Shown: in pieces, positions 23,500-34,284 of the stretch
Numbering within the stretch: position 1 is the stretch's first letter
Layout of the letters: each line of letters opens with the position of its first letter
Assembly: GCA_014058105.1 (NCBI GenBank)
Contig: JACGCM010001161.1
Span: 2,046,001-2,110,000, forward strand
Reading direction: 5' to 3'
Source: Kingdonia uniflora
Taxonomy: Eukaryota > Streptophyta > Magnoliopsida > Ranunculales > Circaeasteraceae
Length of the DNA: 64,000 nucleotides
The notes under the pieces: model-generated
What the model saw: the letters and a program-made list of their open reading frames with translations, nothing else
The model's database searches: none
Told to the model about the DNA's origin: nothing
Translations under genes and position numbers: made by a program

Positions 23500-24890
23500 C
23501 AAGACATGTGAGTATGTATTGAAAGGATGGTTTGATTTATAGGGGTTGTCTACTATGTATTTCTGAGGGTAGAGACCATTTATATTGGATTAGAGAGATG
23601 CATTATTCTCGAGTGGCAGGCCATTTCGGGGTTGAGAAGACTCTTTTGAATTTGTGATGTTATGTCTATTGGCCAAAGATGCAGGTGGATGTTGCTCATG
23701 TGGATCGTGGTTGCATGTTATGCAACACATCGAAGCCTTCTAGTCATAAGTTTGGATTGTACTTACCATTACAAATTCCTAGCCGACCTTGGGAGAGTAT
23801 TTCAATGGATTTTATGGGTGGTTTGCCCATAACCAAGTATAAGAAAGACTATTTGTTTGTGATGTGGATAGATTCAGCAAGATGATTGCTCTTATTCCAT
23901 GCCAGAAGACGGTCACCGGGGAAGAAGCAGCGCGATTGCTTTTCAGAGACGTTTAGAGGTATTTTGGGCTCCCATTTTTTATTATTTTTGATAGGGATAA
24001 CCGCTTTTTAGGGAATTCTAGAGATCGTTATAGGGGATGATGGACACTAAGTTGAAGAGAAGTACCGCCTTTTATCCTCAGACTGACATGGAAATAGAGG
24101 TAGTTAATCGCACTTTGGTTCATTTATTAAGGGAATTCCATTTTAAGCATCCTAAGACTTGGGATGAGAGTTTACCGTATCTTCAATTTACGTTTAACCG
24201 GGTGATTCATGGTTCCACTTTGAAGTCTCCATTTGAAGTTTGTTTGGGTTACTTGCCTCAAAGCCCTTTTTTGGCTTTTAGTTTTGGCGACAAGACGGTG
24301 TCAGGGAAGAAGGAAGAGGAACAAGTTAAAGCTCGGTGTTTCATTGAGAGGATAAGCAAGGTTTATGAGGTGGTTAAAGTGAAATTGTTAAAAACTCAAG
24401 CGAAGTATAAGGCTCGGCAAGACAAGCATCGGGTTAAGTGTACTTTTCAAGAGGGCGACCTAGTTTGGTTGCATTTGGGTAAGGAACGACTGATAGGAGA
24501 AGGTAAAAACTCAAGCCTATCCACTATTGTCCGTTCATTATACTCAAGAAGATTGGTGACAACGCATTCTAATTAGAATTTCCACCTTTCGTGAAGATGT
24601 ATTCGATGATTAGCGCTGAACATTTGAAGTTGTTTGAGCTGTCATTTTTAGATGAAGACTCTAAAATCGACACTCCCCTACCGGCAGTTGATGACTTATG
24701 GATAGAAAGTGAAGATCCATTATAGGAGGATAATATTCTAGAGAGGAAAGTTCATGTAACAAGACGGGGTAGTATCGAGTCGTTCAGAGTTGGGAAGAAA
24801 GGTTAACTACCTAGCAAGTCGAAGTGGTACAATAGGGAAATGGGCACCGCCGTATTTCCTCATTTCAAGTTTTAACTTGAGCAGGAGCTA
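23500..24890 (+). pseudogene. Gypsy 1 integrase with chromodomain-like tail
   Basis: HFGVEKTLLNL and CMLCNTSKPS are the zinc-binding part (23610-23740). PSRPWESISMDFMGGLP starts the core. FYPQTDMEIEVVNRTLVHL (24070) ends it. KHRVKCTFQEGDLVWLHLGK is the C-terminal domain. After two frame changes, VTRRGSIESFRVGKKG (24758) resembles a degenerate chromodomain, suggesting a chromovirus. Not functional. Confidence 0.75.
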
Positions 24891-24913
24891 AAGGCTTCTA
24901 AAGGGGGGTGCCA

Positions 24914-25704
24914 TGATCCAGGAGGATCTGAAGATCAAACCCTTTCAAAAATGCCAACTCGTTCGAACGAACCTTGGAGTTGTTCAAACGAGTTATGAGA
25001 GGAACAACCTGGAAGTTCCCAGAAGATCTACTTGGGCTGAGTCTATTCGACCAATGCGAGCTGAGTCTATAAGACTTGAAGTTCCTAGAAGAGTCTATTT
25101 AAGTTGAGTCTATTCGACTTGGAGTTCTCATAAGATCAAATAGAACTGAGTCCATTCGACCAATTCGAGCTGAGTTTGTTCAGGTAAAAATAGGCAAAGT
25201 TGTTCAAACGAAACTTGGAGTCATTCGAACGAAACTGAAGTTCCCAGAAAACCATTTCAAGCTGAGGCAATTTTCAGGCAAAAATAGGCAAGTCGTTCGA
25301 ACGACATTTAAAGTCGTTCGAATAACCTGGAGTTCCAGAAGGTAAATTCATGCTGAGGCTTTACTTAGGCTTAATTTGGCTAGTTGTTAGAACGACCCAT
25401 GAGTTCGTTTGAACGACTATTGTATTCATTCAATATTTTAGGCGTTTCAAGGGCATAATGGTATTATCTTGTAACTAGGAACTTGTAGCCCTCATAAAGG
25501 GGCAATGCTAGGCAAGGTGAAATTATTTTTTATCTTAGATCAATCCAACTTCTTGAAGAGAGACTTAGGGTTTTTTGAGAGTAATTCAATTGTAATCAAA
25601 TCAATTGAGCAATTAAAGCTCCAAAAGGGAAATTCTCCCACCAATTGTGTTTGATTTTTATTTTATTTCTTCGTTTAGGTTAATCTTAATTTGATTGTGG
25701 ATTA
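24914..25704 (+). repeat. 3' LTR of Gypsy 1
   Basis: Starts TGATCCAGGAGGATC after the polypurine tract, ends TTGATTGTGGATTA. At 791 bp it is twice the 5' LTR. Its extra U3 holds a run of TTCGAAC-type words (24960, 25212, 25293, 25316) separated by repeats of GAGTTCCCAGAA and GCTGAGTCTATTCGA. Confidence 0.85.
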
Positions 25705-25736
25705 CACGTAATAGAATATGAGCATTCCATTGGTAT

Positions 25737-26304
25737 TGTTAGGAATCAGGGTAGTTAATACCAATCCCTCGCCCCAATAACGATAAATGGAAATACCAAT
25801 AAAAAATTATACGAAAGCAAGAACACAATAATTTACCCGGTAGAGAGAAGTTGAAAACCCTTGCGGATAAAAAAATACTCCCTGAACAATTCGTTATGAT
25901 AATCAAACGGGTTACAATGATCTCTTCAAGCTTTTCAAGCTTTAATGGAGTCTATCAAATTTTAGGTCTTTCTAGAATTAAACTCACAAAGATTGCTAAC
26001 AAAATAACCTAAGTCCCTTTTATATACTAGGGAACTAAAAATACAAGTAGAACGGATCTCAAAGCAAACCCAACGACTTAGAATAATATCTAAAGCAAAC
26101 CTACGCCAAGCTCGTTCGAACGACTTTGCGATAATTGGTGTCCAGCCCTAGAAACATAATAGCTCGTTCAAACGAGATGGACTCCTGAGCCAAAATTCTA
26201 GGGTGCAGGAAAAAGGTCGCAAGAACGACTTCCTTCTTCGTTCGAACGATTTCGACAATTTCATGAATTCTTCGACAATCTTTAGTTCGAGTTCACACCC
26301 AACA
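25737..26304 (-). repeat. 3' LTR of Copia C
   Basis: 568 bp. Contains TTCGAA palindromes at about 26113 and 26237, a CTCGTTCAAACGAG variant at 26161, and on the minus strand CCCTAGAATTTTGGCTC. Bordered on its right by a minus-strand polypurine tract (CAAGTGGGAGATTG), which recurs at about 26417. Confidence 0.85.
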
Positions 26305-28172
26305 ATCTCCCACTTGAAATCGAATCCCGTAACCCATCCCCAGATCTCCAAATGAATTGCTCGTACTACCCGGACCTTCAATCTTGAAGACCCAAATACA
26401 AAATTTCTTAATCTTCAACAAATCTCCCACTTGAAATTTGAAATGTGAGGTTCCCGTAACTTCACCTATCTTCAAGGCAACCACATTTATAACCGTGTCA
26501 AACTGAACAAGAACTCTTCACGCTAAAAGCAACCGTACCATACAAACTTTCTAAGCCGCACTGTACTTATGCATTTGCAATCATTGATGCAATTAACCAT
26601 TATCATCTCGATACCCAAGATGCTTCAGTATAACACCACGAAATTATAGTCCTTTCCATGTCATTAACGTACTTTTCCATCACAAGTAAACACAACCCTG
26701 CAAGTTGAACAAGAAACACTCCATAGCTATGAGCTATAACCAAGTATTCTTCGAATACATAATATTCATTATCAACGTCTCACAGCTCCTACTTCATGAG
26801 AAAACTCTGGTCTCATGTAAATAATGACATATATTAACAAACAAATCATTAATGAGTTTAGACATACCTCGATTTATACTTATATCGCATTCCATAGCCA
26901 AACAAACATGCATCTCAAGCCTGAAGTAACGACAAATGGTGTACTACTAAATAGTACTCCAGCCAGTCTCAATGTACTATCGATAACTTCTGCTTCACGT
27001 TCTTCCTGTTAAACTATACCATATACACACGGATTAACTAATCCATCTGTCCAACCCTTTATTGAGATACCCGTTCCCGTGACTCTTCAATCTCATCCAT
27101 GCTAGAACTTGCGAATGCAACTAGCATATCATCCATACTCTAAGAACGGATGATCCATAAGTTTTCAAAACTCATAACATCAACAATGGTCTCTGTGGTA
27201 TTTTAAAAAATCCACAAATGATATAAACATATCCAAGATCGATCCCTATCGTTTCGGTGTATATCTCGAATATACATATGAAGCTCTCATGTATGAGCCT
27301 CCATAATGAAAATTCACCCAGTAAGTATGTATCCATGTAGCCGACTTACAAATTTTATTCCGTATCAAGAACCACTCAATTCTGAAAAGAAAAAAAAGAA
27401 AAATACAAATTCACCACAAAATAACTAGCTTCTCAACCGGTGAACCAAAACATCTTGACATAATCACATGTTTCTTATTGAAAGTACTTTACCACAAGTT
27501 TCACCTTGAACCGCTTGAACAAACTTGTTCTTGTTTAACCTGTAAACCAACTTGTGAAGTAAAGAGTTTTACCATTGGTAATAAGATTAAATCCTATACC
27601 CGATATGACGATTGAGGTCTCATCTCATCATCATCCATGACAAGCTCCTACTTGCCTATGACTTCACCTTGTAAAGCCACTTTTTAGTCATCACCAATAC
27701 CGGCTAACCACAAACAATGTCGGGATAAATGATAATGGGCCGCATGTCTCGAAACCTTAGTTCTTCTTTTCATTACAATCGAAGGAGGATACAGTTCTCG
27801 TTGGACCTTTTCAACCAATGACTCCAATACTATCTCTACAGAGATTTTTACATACTCACATGACCCCGATAAAACCACTTTTCTAGTCCACTTATCCATG
27901 TCTTTGCCAAAGACATCATCATTGGATATCACATCAATAAGTTAGATAATTTTCCGATTCTTCTCATCACAAGATCGGTTACAAAAATCATTACAAGCAT
28001 ATTCAATGAACACGCACAAACTAGACATATAATCTAGTAATGATCTACTACTATTATTGACAAAAGAAGTATAAATTATTACCTCCTTTTTCGTCCATGT
28101 GATATCTTCTAATAGTCTAAGATCCAATGCATACCAAGACTCTATATCAACCGCCGAAACTACCGAATCCGC

Positions 28173-28697
28173 TCAAAACTGCTTTGATAACTCGATAAAA
28201 TATTTCATACTTCGCGCCCTTTCAGTAATCTCACGGACCACACTTTCAGCCATACCAAACTCTCGTGGTATTATTGGGATCTTCTCAAGCCTTTCAATCC
28301 CAATCGATGTTTTATCAATAACAAACTCGTTACAGCAAAATTGATCACCATCACCGTTAGACCCAAGATTCTTTAACATTGAGCCCGTCTCAATCTCAAC
28401 CCAAGCTTTCCATCTAGCGAAGACATCAAACCAATCTATTTCATTCTTCAAGAAATGTACACCAAACTCCCGTGTGGAATCACCAATGAAAACAACAAAA
28501 CCATGAAATCCCCCGTTAGAACTAACTTTTGTCGGTTCCCATACATCATCGCATAAGTGGTTCGATCCCATATTTAATTTTCTTCTCTTTCTAGGAAACC
28601 CAACTTTCACTTGCTTCACCAAGACAACATCTTCACAAAAGAACAAATTTATCGATTTTAACTTGTCAAGTATTCTCCTCAAGAACAATGCATTCAT
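28173..28697 (-). pseudogene. Copia C integrase core
   Basis: The frame reads VKVGFPRKRRKLNMGSNHL, CDDVWEPTKVSSNGGFHGFV, FIGDSTREFGVHFLKN, FARWKAWVEIETGSMLKNL and GSNGDGDQF. These align in order with the copia integrase core (HTDVWGPT..., D of DST, SDNGGEF). HTD has become CDD and the second aspartate lies in a changed context, so it is inactive. 27684-27932 may be the following linker. 28700-28930 has no clear motif. Confidence 0.7.
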
Positions 28698-28934
28698 TCA
28701 AATGCTCACATGACCAAGTTTCTCATGCCATGCTCTAGAGTCCACCATCAAAGTAACAACATCAATAATCTCATCATTAGTGTTACACATCTCTAAGTAT
28801 GTATCTTGTCTTTTGTCCTAAGCTAAAGCAATAGCCTCCTTCATGGTCTCAAAAGCATCATCGTCGAAGGTAACCAAAAGACCCAAGTCCGATAGTTGGC
28901 TTGAAAGCATATTTCTTGCCATACTAGACACATA

Positions 28935-29821
28935 TTACACCATGTCCGAACTTAACGAATTATCATTCGTTAATGAAATTTGAGCATCTCCATTATCTAC
29001 TATGTGATAACACTCATCATAGCTTGACAATTCACTTTTACCCGACGTAATTTCCAATGGAGCAACCAAGTCTAAACTTGACCTTTTACAAACACCATAA
29101 AACAACCACCATGACTTATTCCGAGTACCATGAATCACATTACATGGTTTATCCCGAATATCACAAGTCATATCACACAAATCATTAGAAATAAGATTTG
29201 AGGCACTATCGGAATTTGTACCTTCCCCGAAGAAAGTCACCAAACGTCTCTTTATAAATCTTCTCTTCTTTGTCAATCTACAATCTTCCTTCTTATGACC
29301 AACTTTACCGCAATTCCAACAAATATCTTGTTGATTGAAATTACATGCCTTAATGCGCCTTTTGCTTCCATTCTCAATATGTGAAGCTCTCTTTCCTCTA
29401 ACTTCAACATCCAAGTATTTACCCGATGTTAACAACGAAGCTCCAAGAGGTATTACGCGAGAATCATCACCAAAGACTTCAACCACGTCGCTGAAATTAA
29501 CCCACTTACGAGAATTTGAAATACTCGTAACACACTTCTGAGAATTTAAATCACTTGAAGTTGATTCAAACATCTTTGATAGTTTATCAATCATCTCTAA
29601 CGCGGTATTTACTTTAGGCAATTTAAAAGAAATAAAACTTGAGAGTGTTGAGCGAACTTTACTAAGAACATCTTGATCCAAAATCTCCTACTCCAAACAA
29701 TCATGTGTTTCCTATTCGGCTTCGTCAAACAATCTTCTACTTGCATCTTCCAAAACCCAAAGTTCAATCCATTGAATTCATCGATTTCAAATTTTTCCAT
29801 ATCGGCCATCACTCTAATCAC
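28935..29821 (-). pseudogene. Copia C gag with zinc knuckle
   Basis: Frame 29821-29609 starts MADMEKFEIDEFNGLNFGFW, the usual copia gag N-terminus. Frame 29681-28935 continues with capsid sequence and a complete knuckle CWNCGKVGHKKEDC at about 29320-29279, then a basic stretch. One frame change (near 29650) separates them. It packages element RNA. Confidence 0.8.
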
Positions 29822-29852
29822 ACAAGCCCTAACCTTGCACTCTGATACCAGT

Positions 29853-30462
29853 TGTTATGAATCAAGGTAGTTAATCCCAATCCCTCGCCCTAAGAACGAT
29901 AAGCAGAAATACCAATAAGAAAGTATACGAAAGCAAGAACACAATAATTTACCCGGAGGAGGGAAGTAGAAAACCCTTGCAGATAAAAAACTACTCCCCG
30001 AACAATCTACTATGATAATCAAACGGGTTACAACGATCTCTCCAAGCTTCTTAAGCTTTAATGGAGTCTATCAAATTCTAGGTCTCTCTAAAATTAAACT
30101 CGCCAAGATTGCTAACAAAATAACCTAAGTCCACTTTATATACTAGGGAACTAAAAATACAAATAGAATAGATCTTGGGGTAAACCCAACGACTCAAAAT
30201 AACATCTAAAGCAAACCTATGTCAAGCTCATTCGAATGACTTTACGATAATTGGTCTCCAGCCCTAGAAACATAACAACTCGTTCAAACGACATCCAAGC
30301 TTGTTCGAACAAGATGGACTCCTAGGCCAAAATTTCAGGGAGTAGGAAAAAGGTCGCTCGAACGACTCTCAACCTCGCTCAAACGACTTTCGTCTTCGTT
30401 CGAACGACTTTAATAATTTCTTGATTTCTTCGACAATCCTTAGTTCGAGTTCACACCCAACA
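29853..30462 (-). repeat. 5' LTR of Copia C
   Basis: 610 bp, flanked on the left by the PBS at 29833-29850. Carries five TTCGAA-type palindromes (about 30231, 30301, 30356, 30378, 30395), including the perfect TTGTTCGAACAA, and on the minus strand CCCTGAAATTTTGGCCTAG. Confidence 0.85.
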
Positions 30463-30915
30463 AATATAATTAAGAATCTAACACTTACAAAAGATGGATG
30501 CTTCACACTTAAGCTCAAAGAACCTTGCAACAATTAAACTCTAAGTACTTTTGGTTATCCTCTCAAGCTTCCTACTCTTAAGCTCTCCTAATGTTCTTCC
30601 CTCCTCCCTCAATATTACATATGCCACTCTTTTATAAGGGAAGGGTAAGATAACAAAAATCATACACAAATATGGAAACATTTCAAATAGTACGGCTATT
30701 TGATGCATATATCAATTTCTTCTTTAATTTTTAATCAATTCGGCCAATGAAAAACACGTCTTCAAATCCATCCGACCCCACATCACTATTGGAAATAGTT
30801 TAACGCGTCGCGCTTAAACCGTAATGCACTTTTAATTATCACTAATAAAATAAAATAATGACTTAACTAAATATAAATCTAAGAGTAATATGGTCAATAT
30901 TTCGTGCCCATCATT
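30463..30915 (-). repeat. LTR-like fragment of unknown family
   Basis: On the minus strand it has CTTATAAAAGAGTGG, a good TATA box, and then purine-rich transcribed-type sequence, as in an LTR. It has no partner copy in the window. It separates Copia C from the Copia A gag. Confidence 0.4.
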
Positions 30916-31624
30916 TATGATTCTGGTTTGATTTCATGTTTTTCCTATTCGGCTTGAGAACAGCCTTTCCCTTATTATTATTGTTTGAGACAATCAGAAT
31001 TTCTTCCTTGATATCTTTTTTCTGAGCTTCTTCTTCAATCTTTAGTCAGACAATCAGACTTTCCATAGAAAACTCCTTCAATTTGTGCTTGAGGGTATTC
31101 TTAAATTCTTTCCATCTCGGCGGGAGCTTGTCTATGAGGACAACCACCTGGAATTGTTCATCGAGCGAGATACCCTCTGACACAATCTCATGTGTTATCT
31201 TCTGTAAATTGTGAGACTGGGTAATTTCAAATTTATCATTGGCCATCTGAAATTTGAGGTAGCGGTTAGCCGTATACTTCTTCGACCTAACATTCTCGGT
31301 GTCATATTTCTTTTGAATTGCATCCCTAATGTCTTTGGCCGATTGCATTACAGCAAAATAATCATATAGATCATCAGCCAAGGCATTCTGGATATAATTC
31401 TTGCAAAAGAAGTCTTGTTCGGTCTATTTTTTAATTGCTTTAGCATTTTCATCCGTTAGGGATGGCTCAAATACCGGTTTAAAGGTTGCAGTAACATAAG
31501 CAACCTTCTTGGTGGTAAGGTAAAAGAATGTCTTCTGCTTGCACCGTTTGAAATGCAAACTTTCAAACTTGAAGGACTTGTTTTGGTTGGTGAAAACAGA
31601 AGTTTGGGTTTTATCATTCTTCAT
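30916..31624 (-). pseudogene. Copia A gag
   Basis: Frame 31624-31424 (MKNDKTQTSVFTNQN start) and frame 31381-31046 (ADDLYDYFAVMQSAKDI, AIQKKYDTENVRSKKY, LIDKLPPRWKEFKNTLKHKL) form a copia capsid. The sequence continues as a basic linker to about 30920 and ends just before the zinc knuckle, which lies at 15740. One stop at about 31421 interrupts it. Confidence 0.75.
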
Positions 31625-31667
31625 AACAATACAATGTACGTCTTAAAATTGTTTAAAAATATAAACA

Positions 31668-32305
31668 TGGATACCTCGTTTCCAATAATACGTAAGAAAC
31701 CGAAAAGAGATACTGTAACCGGATAGAGAGGTTGTAGCAGTACTGGAACAATGAACAAAATTGGAACAGGACTTGAGCTGAGACGCGGACAATGTCACTT
31801 TCTTTAAGACGTTTTCTCACACTGCCCAACAAACAGTTTATCACCGCACGGTCACCCCCATGATAAAATGGCTGGTTATGATAATATGATTCCCTCTTGC
31901 TGGGAGAGAAGCCTTTTGTATTTTGCACTTCTATAACAATACTCAGATTCGTGAAACTCGTTAAAATAGAACTCGAATGGAATGAGCAGAGAGAGATGAA
32001 GAGAAACTCAGAACTGTTTGTTCTGTGTTGAAAATTACTGCAGGTTTGGTTTTTTTTTATAGACCAAAAAAGAGCCGTTGTGGGAGAGAAAAACGGGGAG
32101 ACGCGTCCTCCACAACGGCTAGTGGGATGAAGTAAATCGCAACGAAAATCGAATCTCAAAAGTCTGAGTCAAAAACCCAACTGCTAGATTTAAAACGACT
32201 AGTAAAAGTTTAATTAAAATGCCCAAGCCCACCTCCAAATAACTTTTCAGTAAAAAGAACGGGAGGCCCTTGGGCCCCAGAGCCAGTAAGAGCCAATTGC
32301 CCAAA
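31668..32305 (-). repeat. Right terminal repeat of Copia A (probable 5' LTR)
   Basis: Partner of 11763-12325. Contains an internal inverted pair GCCGTTGTGG / CCACAACGGC at 32073-32120. No clear PBS is visible between it and the gag start at 31624, so a small deletion is likely. Confidence 0.55.
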
Positions 32306-32484
32306 TCTCAAAGCCCGAACCCGAGTGGGGTCGACTGAAAGTGTGTGTGCAAGTGTGTTGGAATAAAAGCCTACCACATACTCACATGTTTCCCACTTAC
32401 TCATGTCTGCAACCAATGATTAAGTGAGAGTGTATATATCTCTTCACATTCCCAATTACTTAGTTATGTGAGGCTATGTTCTAA

Positions 32485-32903
32485 GAGCATATGGGTGTGG
32501 GTTTGAGTTGGGTTTGTAAACCCAAACTCAAACTTGCACTTTGAGTCTCCCAGCAGCGAAAAACGGGTGTGAGTTCTCCTACGTCGCTCTACAGAACTCA
32601 ACCGAGTGTGAAGAGTTCAAAAAAAAATTAAAAAAATTAGCGGTGTTTGAATTACCGCGCTGTGTTTTGATTACCGCCGCGTTTAATTTATTTTTTTGAT
32701 TATTTTTTATTGATGTGTGAGAGAGATGAATAGTTATGCGGACAAAGGAATACCGTGCAGACTAAATTACTAAAAAAAAAAATATATATATATATATATA
32801 CTCAAACTTATTGCCGGAAGATGATGGGTGTGGATTGGGTTTTTTGTGGTCCTCCTGTCAGGGCCCACACCCAAAGTCACACTTGCTACTGCTAGAGATG
32901 CTC
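32485..32903. mobile_element. Tourist-like MITE
   Basis: TAA at 32482-32484 and 32904-32906 flank termini GAGCATATGGG and GAGATGCTC, a short inverted repeat of the GAGCAT type seen in other elements here. The interior includes a (TA)n run near 32782-32800. No coding capacity. Confidence 0.65.
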
Positions 32904-32906
32904 TAA

Positions 32907-34284
32907 GAACAAAAATTAAGCTACCCATACCAAGAGGTCATAGATTGGAGCCCCCAATGGGTTGAATTTCGGTTTTTGGAGATAAACCCAACAGATTATC
33001 AATTGGTATGCGTATTAGAGTAGGCCTTTCTTCTACGTGCTGTTCCCAGCGCGCGGCCACGTGTTGCTCTGCGTAAAACACAACAGCTTTGTCTACGTAA
33101 TAATATGATAAGCTTCATGGGGAAAATAATCAAACGGTCCGTGGCGTGAGTGCAGATACGAAAAAGAGAGACGAGTTCACTGATCCAAATCAATTTAATT
33201 AGTCACAAGTTGCACATAATTGATTGCTATCATTCATTAAAATACGTATTTCTTAATTGGGTCAATTATGTTCCTGTACGGAAACATTTAAAAAAAACAT
33301 TTTATATCTCTTTTTTTTGTACGGAAAAAGCAATGTCTGCCTAAAAGTAAGGGTCTAGTTTGTGCAGTGGGAGATTTGCTACTTGTTGTTACATCAAGGA
33401 GATAATTACTTTAGTAGTCCTCAAAATGAAATTGTTTACTTTATGGGGCTATAGTCATCAACGTAATGATTTAGTTAGATTCAAAGAAAAAGGCTTGCAT
33501 AATAAAATAAAATTTAAAAAAAAAAAAAAATACATCTCCTAAAGTTTCCTCGGAAAAAAAGTCAAATTCAAGGGAGTGAAATTATATTTCTTTTCAATTG
33601 TACTTCACTTGTTTTGTTTCACAGGTGAACTGTTGAGCGCTTTCGTTTCATTTTTTGTTTTTGAAATAATTAAAATTAAAATTTTCTTCACTTTTAACAA
33701 TTATTTTTAATAATTGGGTACCCAAACCTTAAAAACCCGATTAAAAACAAATAGACACTAACACTTAGTACCCAATCACGATATAAGAAAGTAATGTTAA
33801 GTCTCGGAAAGGCTTGCTTTTTAAGTTGAAAAATCAAGTTAAGAGCTCGAAAATCCTACGTCACACCTTGGAAAGCAAGTCATTGGAGACACTTTAGGAG
33901 ATGCTCTAAAAGAGAGTCTCTCTCTTTACTGTTTGGGTTTCTCTTTCAGTCTAATTGGTGAGGTTTTTAGGGTCTTGAAATCAACACCCTTTCACAAACC
34001 AAGTAACCAACCCAAAGAGGTAAAAAAAAAAAAAAAAACCAATCCAAATATTTTCCTACTCTTCAGTTTTGATAAGTTTGGATTGGTGGGTTTTTCTGGG
34101 ATTCTTGTTGTCTTTTATTACTTCATCAGAAAATAAAAATAAAAAAATTCTAGGGTTTTGTTAGCTTAATTTGGTAAGAAAAGTTACCCCTTTTGTTGGG
34201 TTTGACATAAATGGGATGTTTTTAGATTTTGTTAGTTGTTGCATGGTTTGATTTTATTTGTTTGTTTGTTTGAAGTCAAGTGTT
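32907..34284 (+). promoter_or_regulatory. Upstream region and probable 5' UTR of the MADS gene
   Basis: No open frame with recognisable coding content. A CT-rich stretch near 33915-33960 (AGTCTCTCTCTTTACTG) and long A and T runs suit a plant leader. I cannot fix the transcription start. A GAGATGCTCTAA word at 33899 looks like a MITE end but has no partner. Confidence 0.35.

Larger units (their letters stand above)
19878..25704 (+). mobile_element. Gypsy 1, Ty3/gypsy retrotransposon
   Basis: LTRs 19878-20274 and 24914-25704 share termini TGATCC...GGATTA-type and their last ~250 bp. PBS, gag, protease, RT, RNase H, integrase and a polypurine tract AAAGGGGGG lie between in that order. Flanks ATTTC and CACGT do not match, so there is no target duplication. 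RNase H and integrase frames are full of TAA/TAG stops. Confidence 0.85.
25737..30462 (-). mobile_element. Copia C, LTR retrotransposon lacking a recognisable RT
   Basis: LTRs at 25737-26304 and 29853-30462 both read TGTTRKGAATC... on plus and end TTCACACCCAACA. The PBS (minus strand TGGTATCAGAGTGCAAGG, 29850-29833) gives minus orientation. Gag and integrase are recognisable, but 26305-27680, where RT and RNase H belong, shows none of their motifs. Flanks GGTAT and AATAT agree at 3 of 5 bases, so the target duplication is unproven. Confidence 0.85.

Noticed and set aside
24913..25107. Open frame with repeated S-I-R motifs
   Set aside because: It begins at a non-ATG codon and is the LTR repeat array of Gypsy 1.
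25732..30467. GGTAT/AATAT as a proven target duplication of Copia C
   Set aside because: Only three of five bases agree, which is not better than chance.
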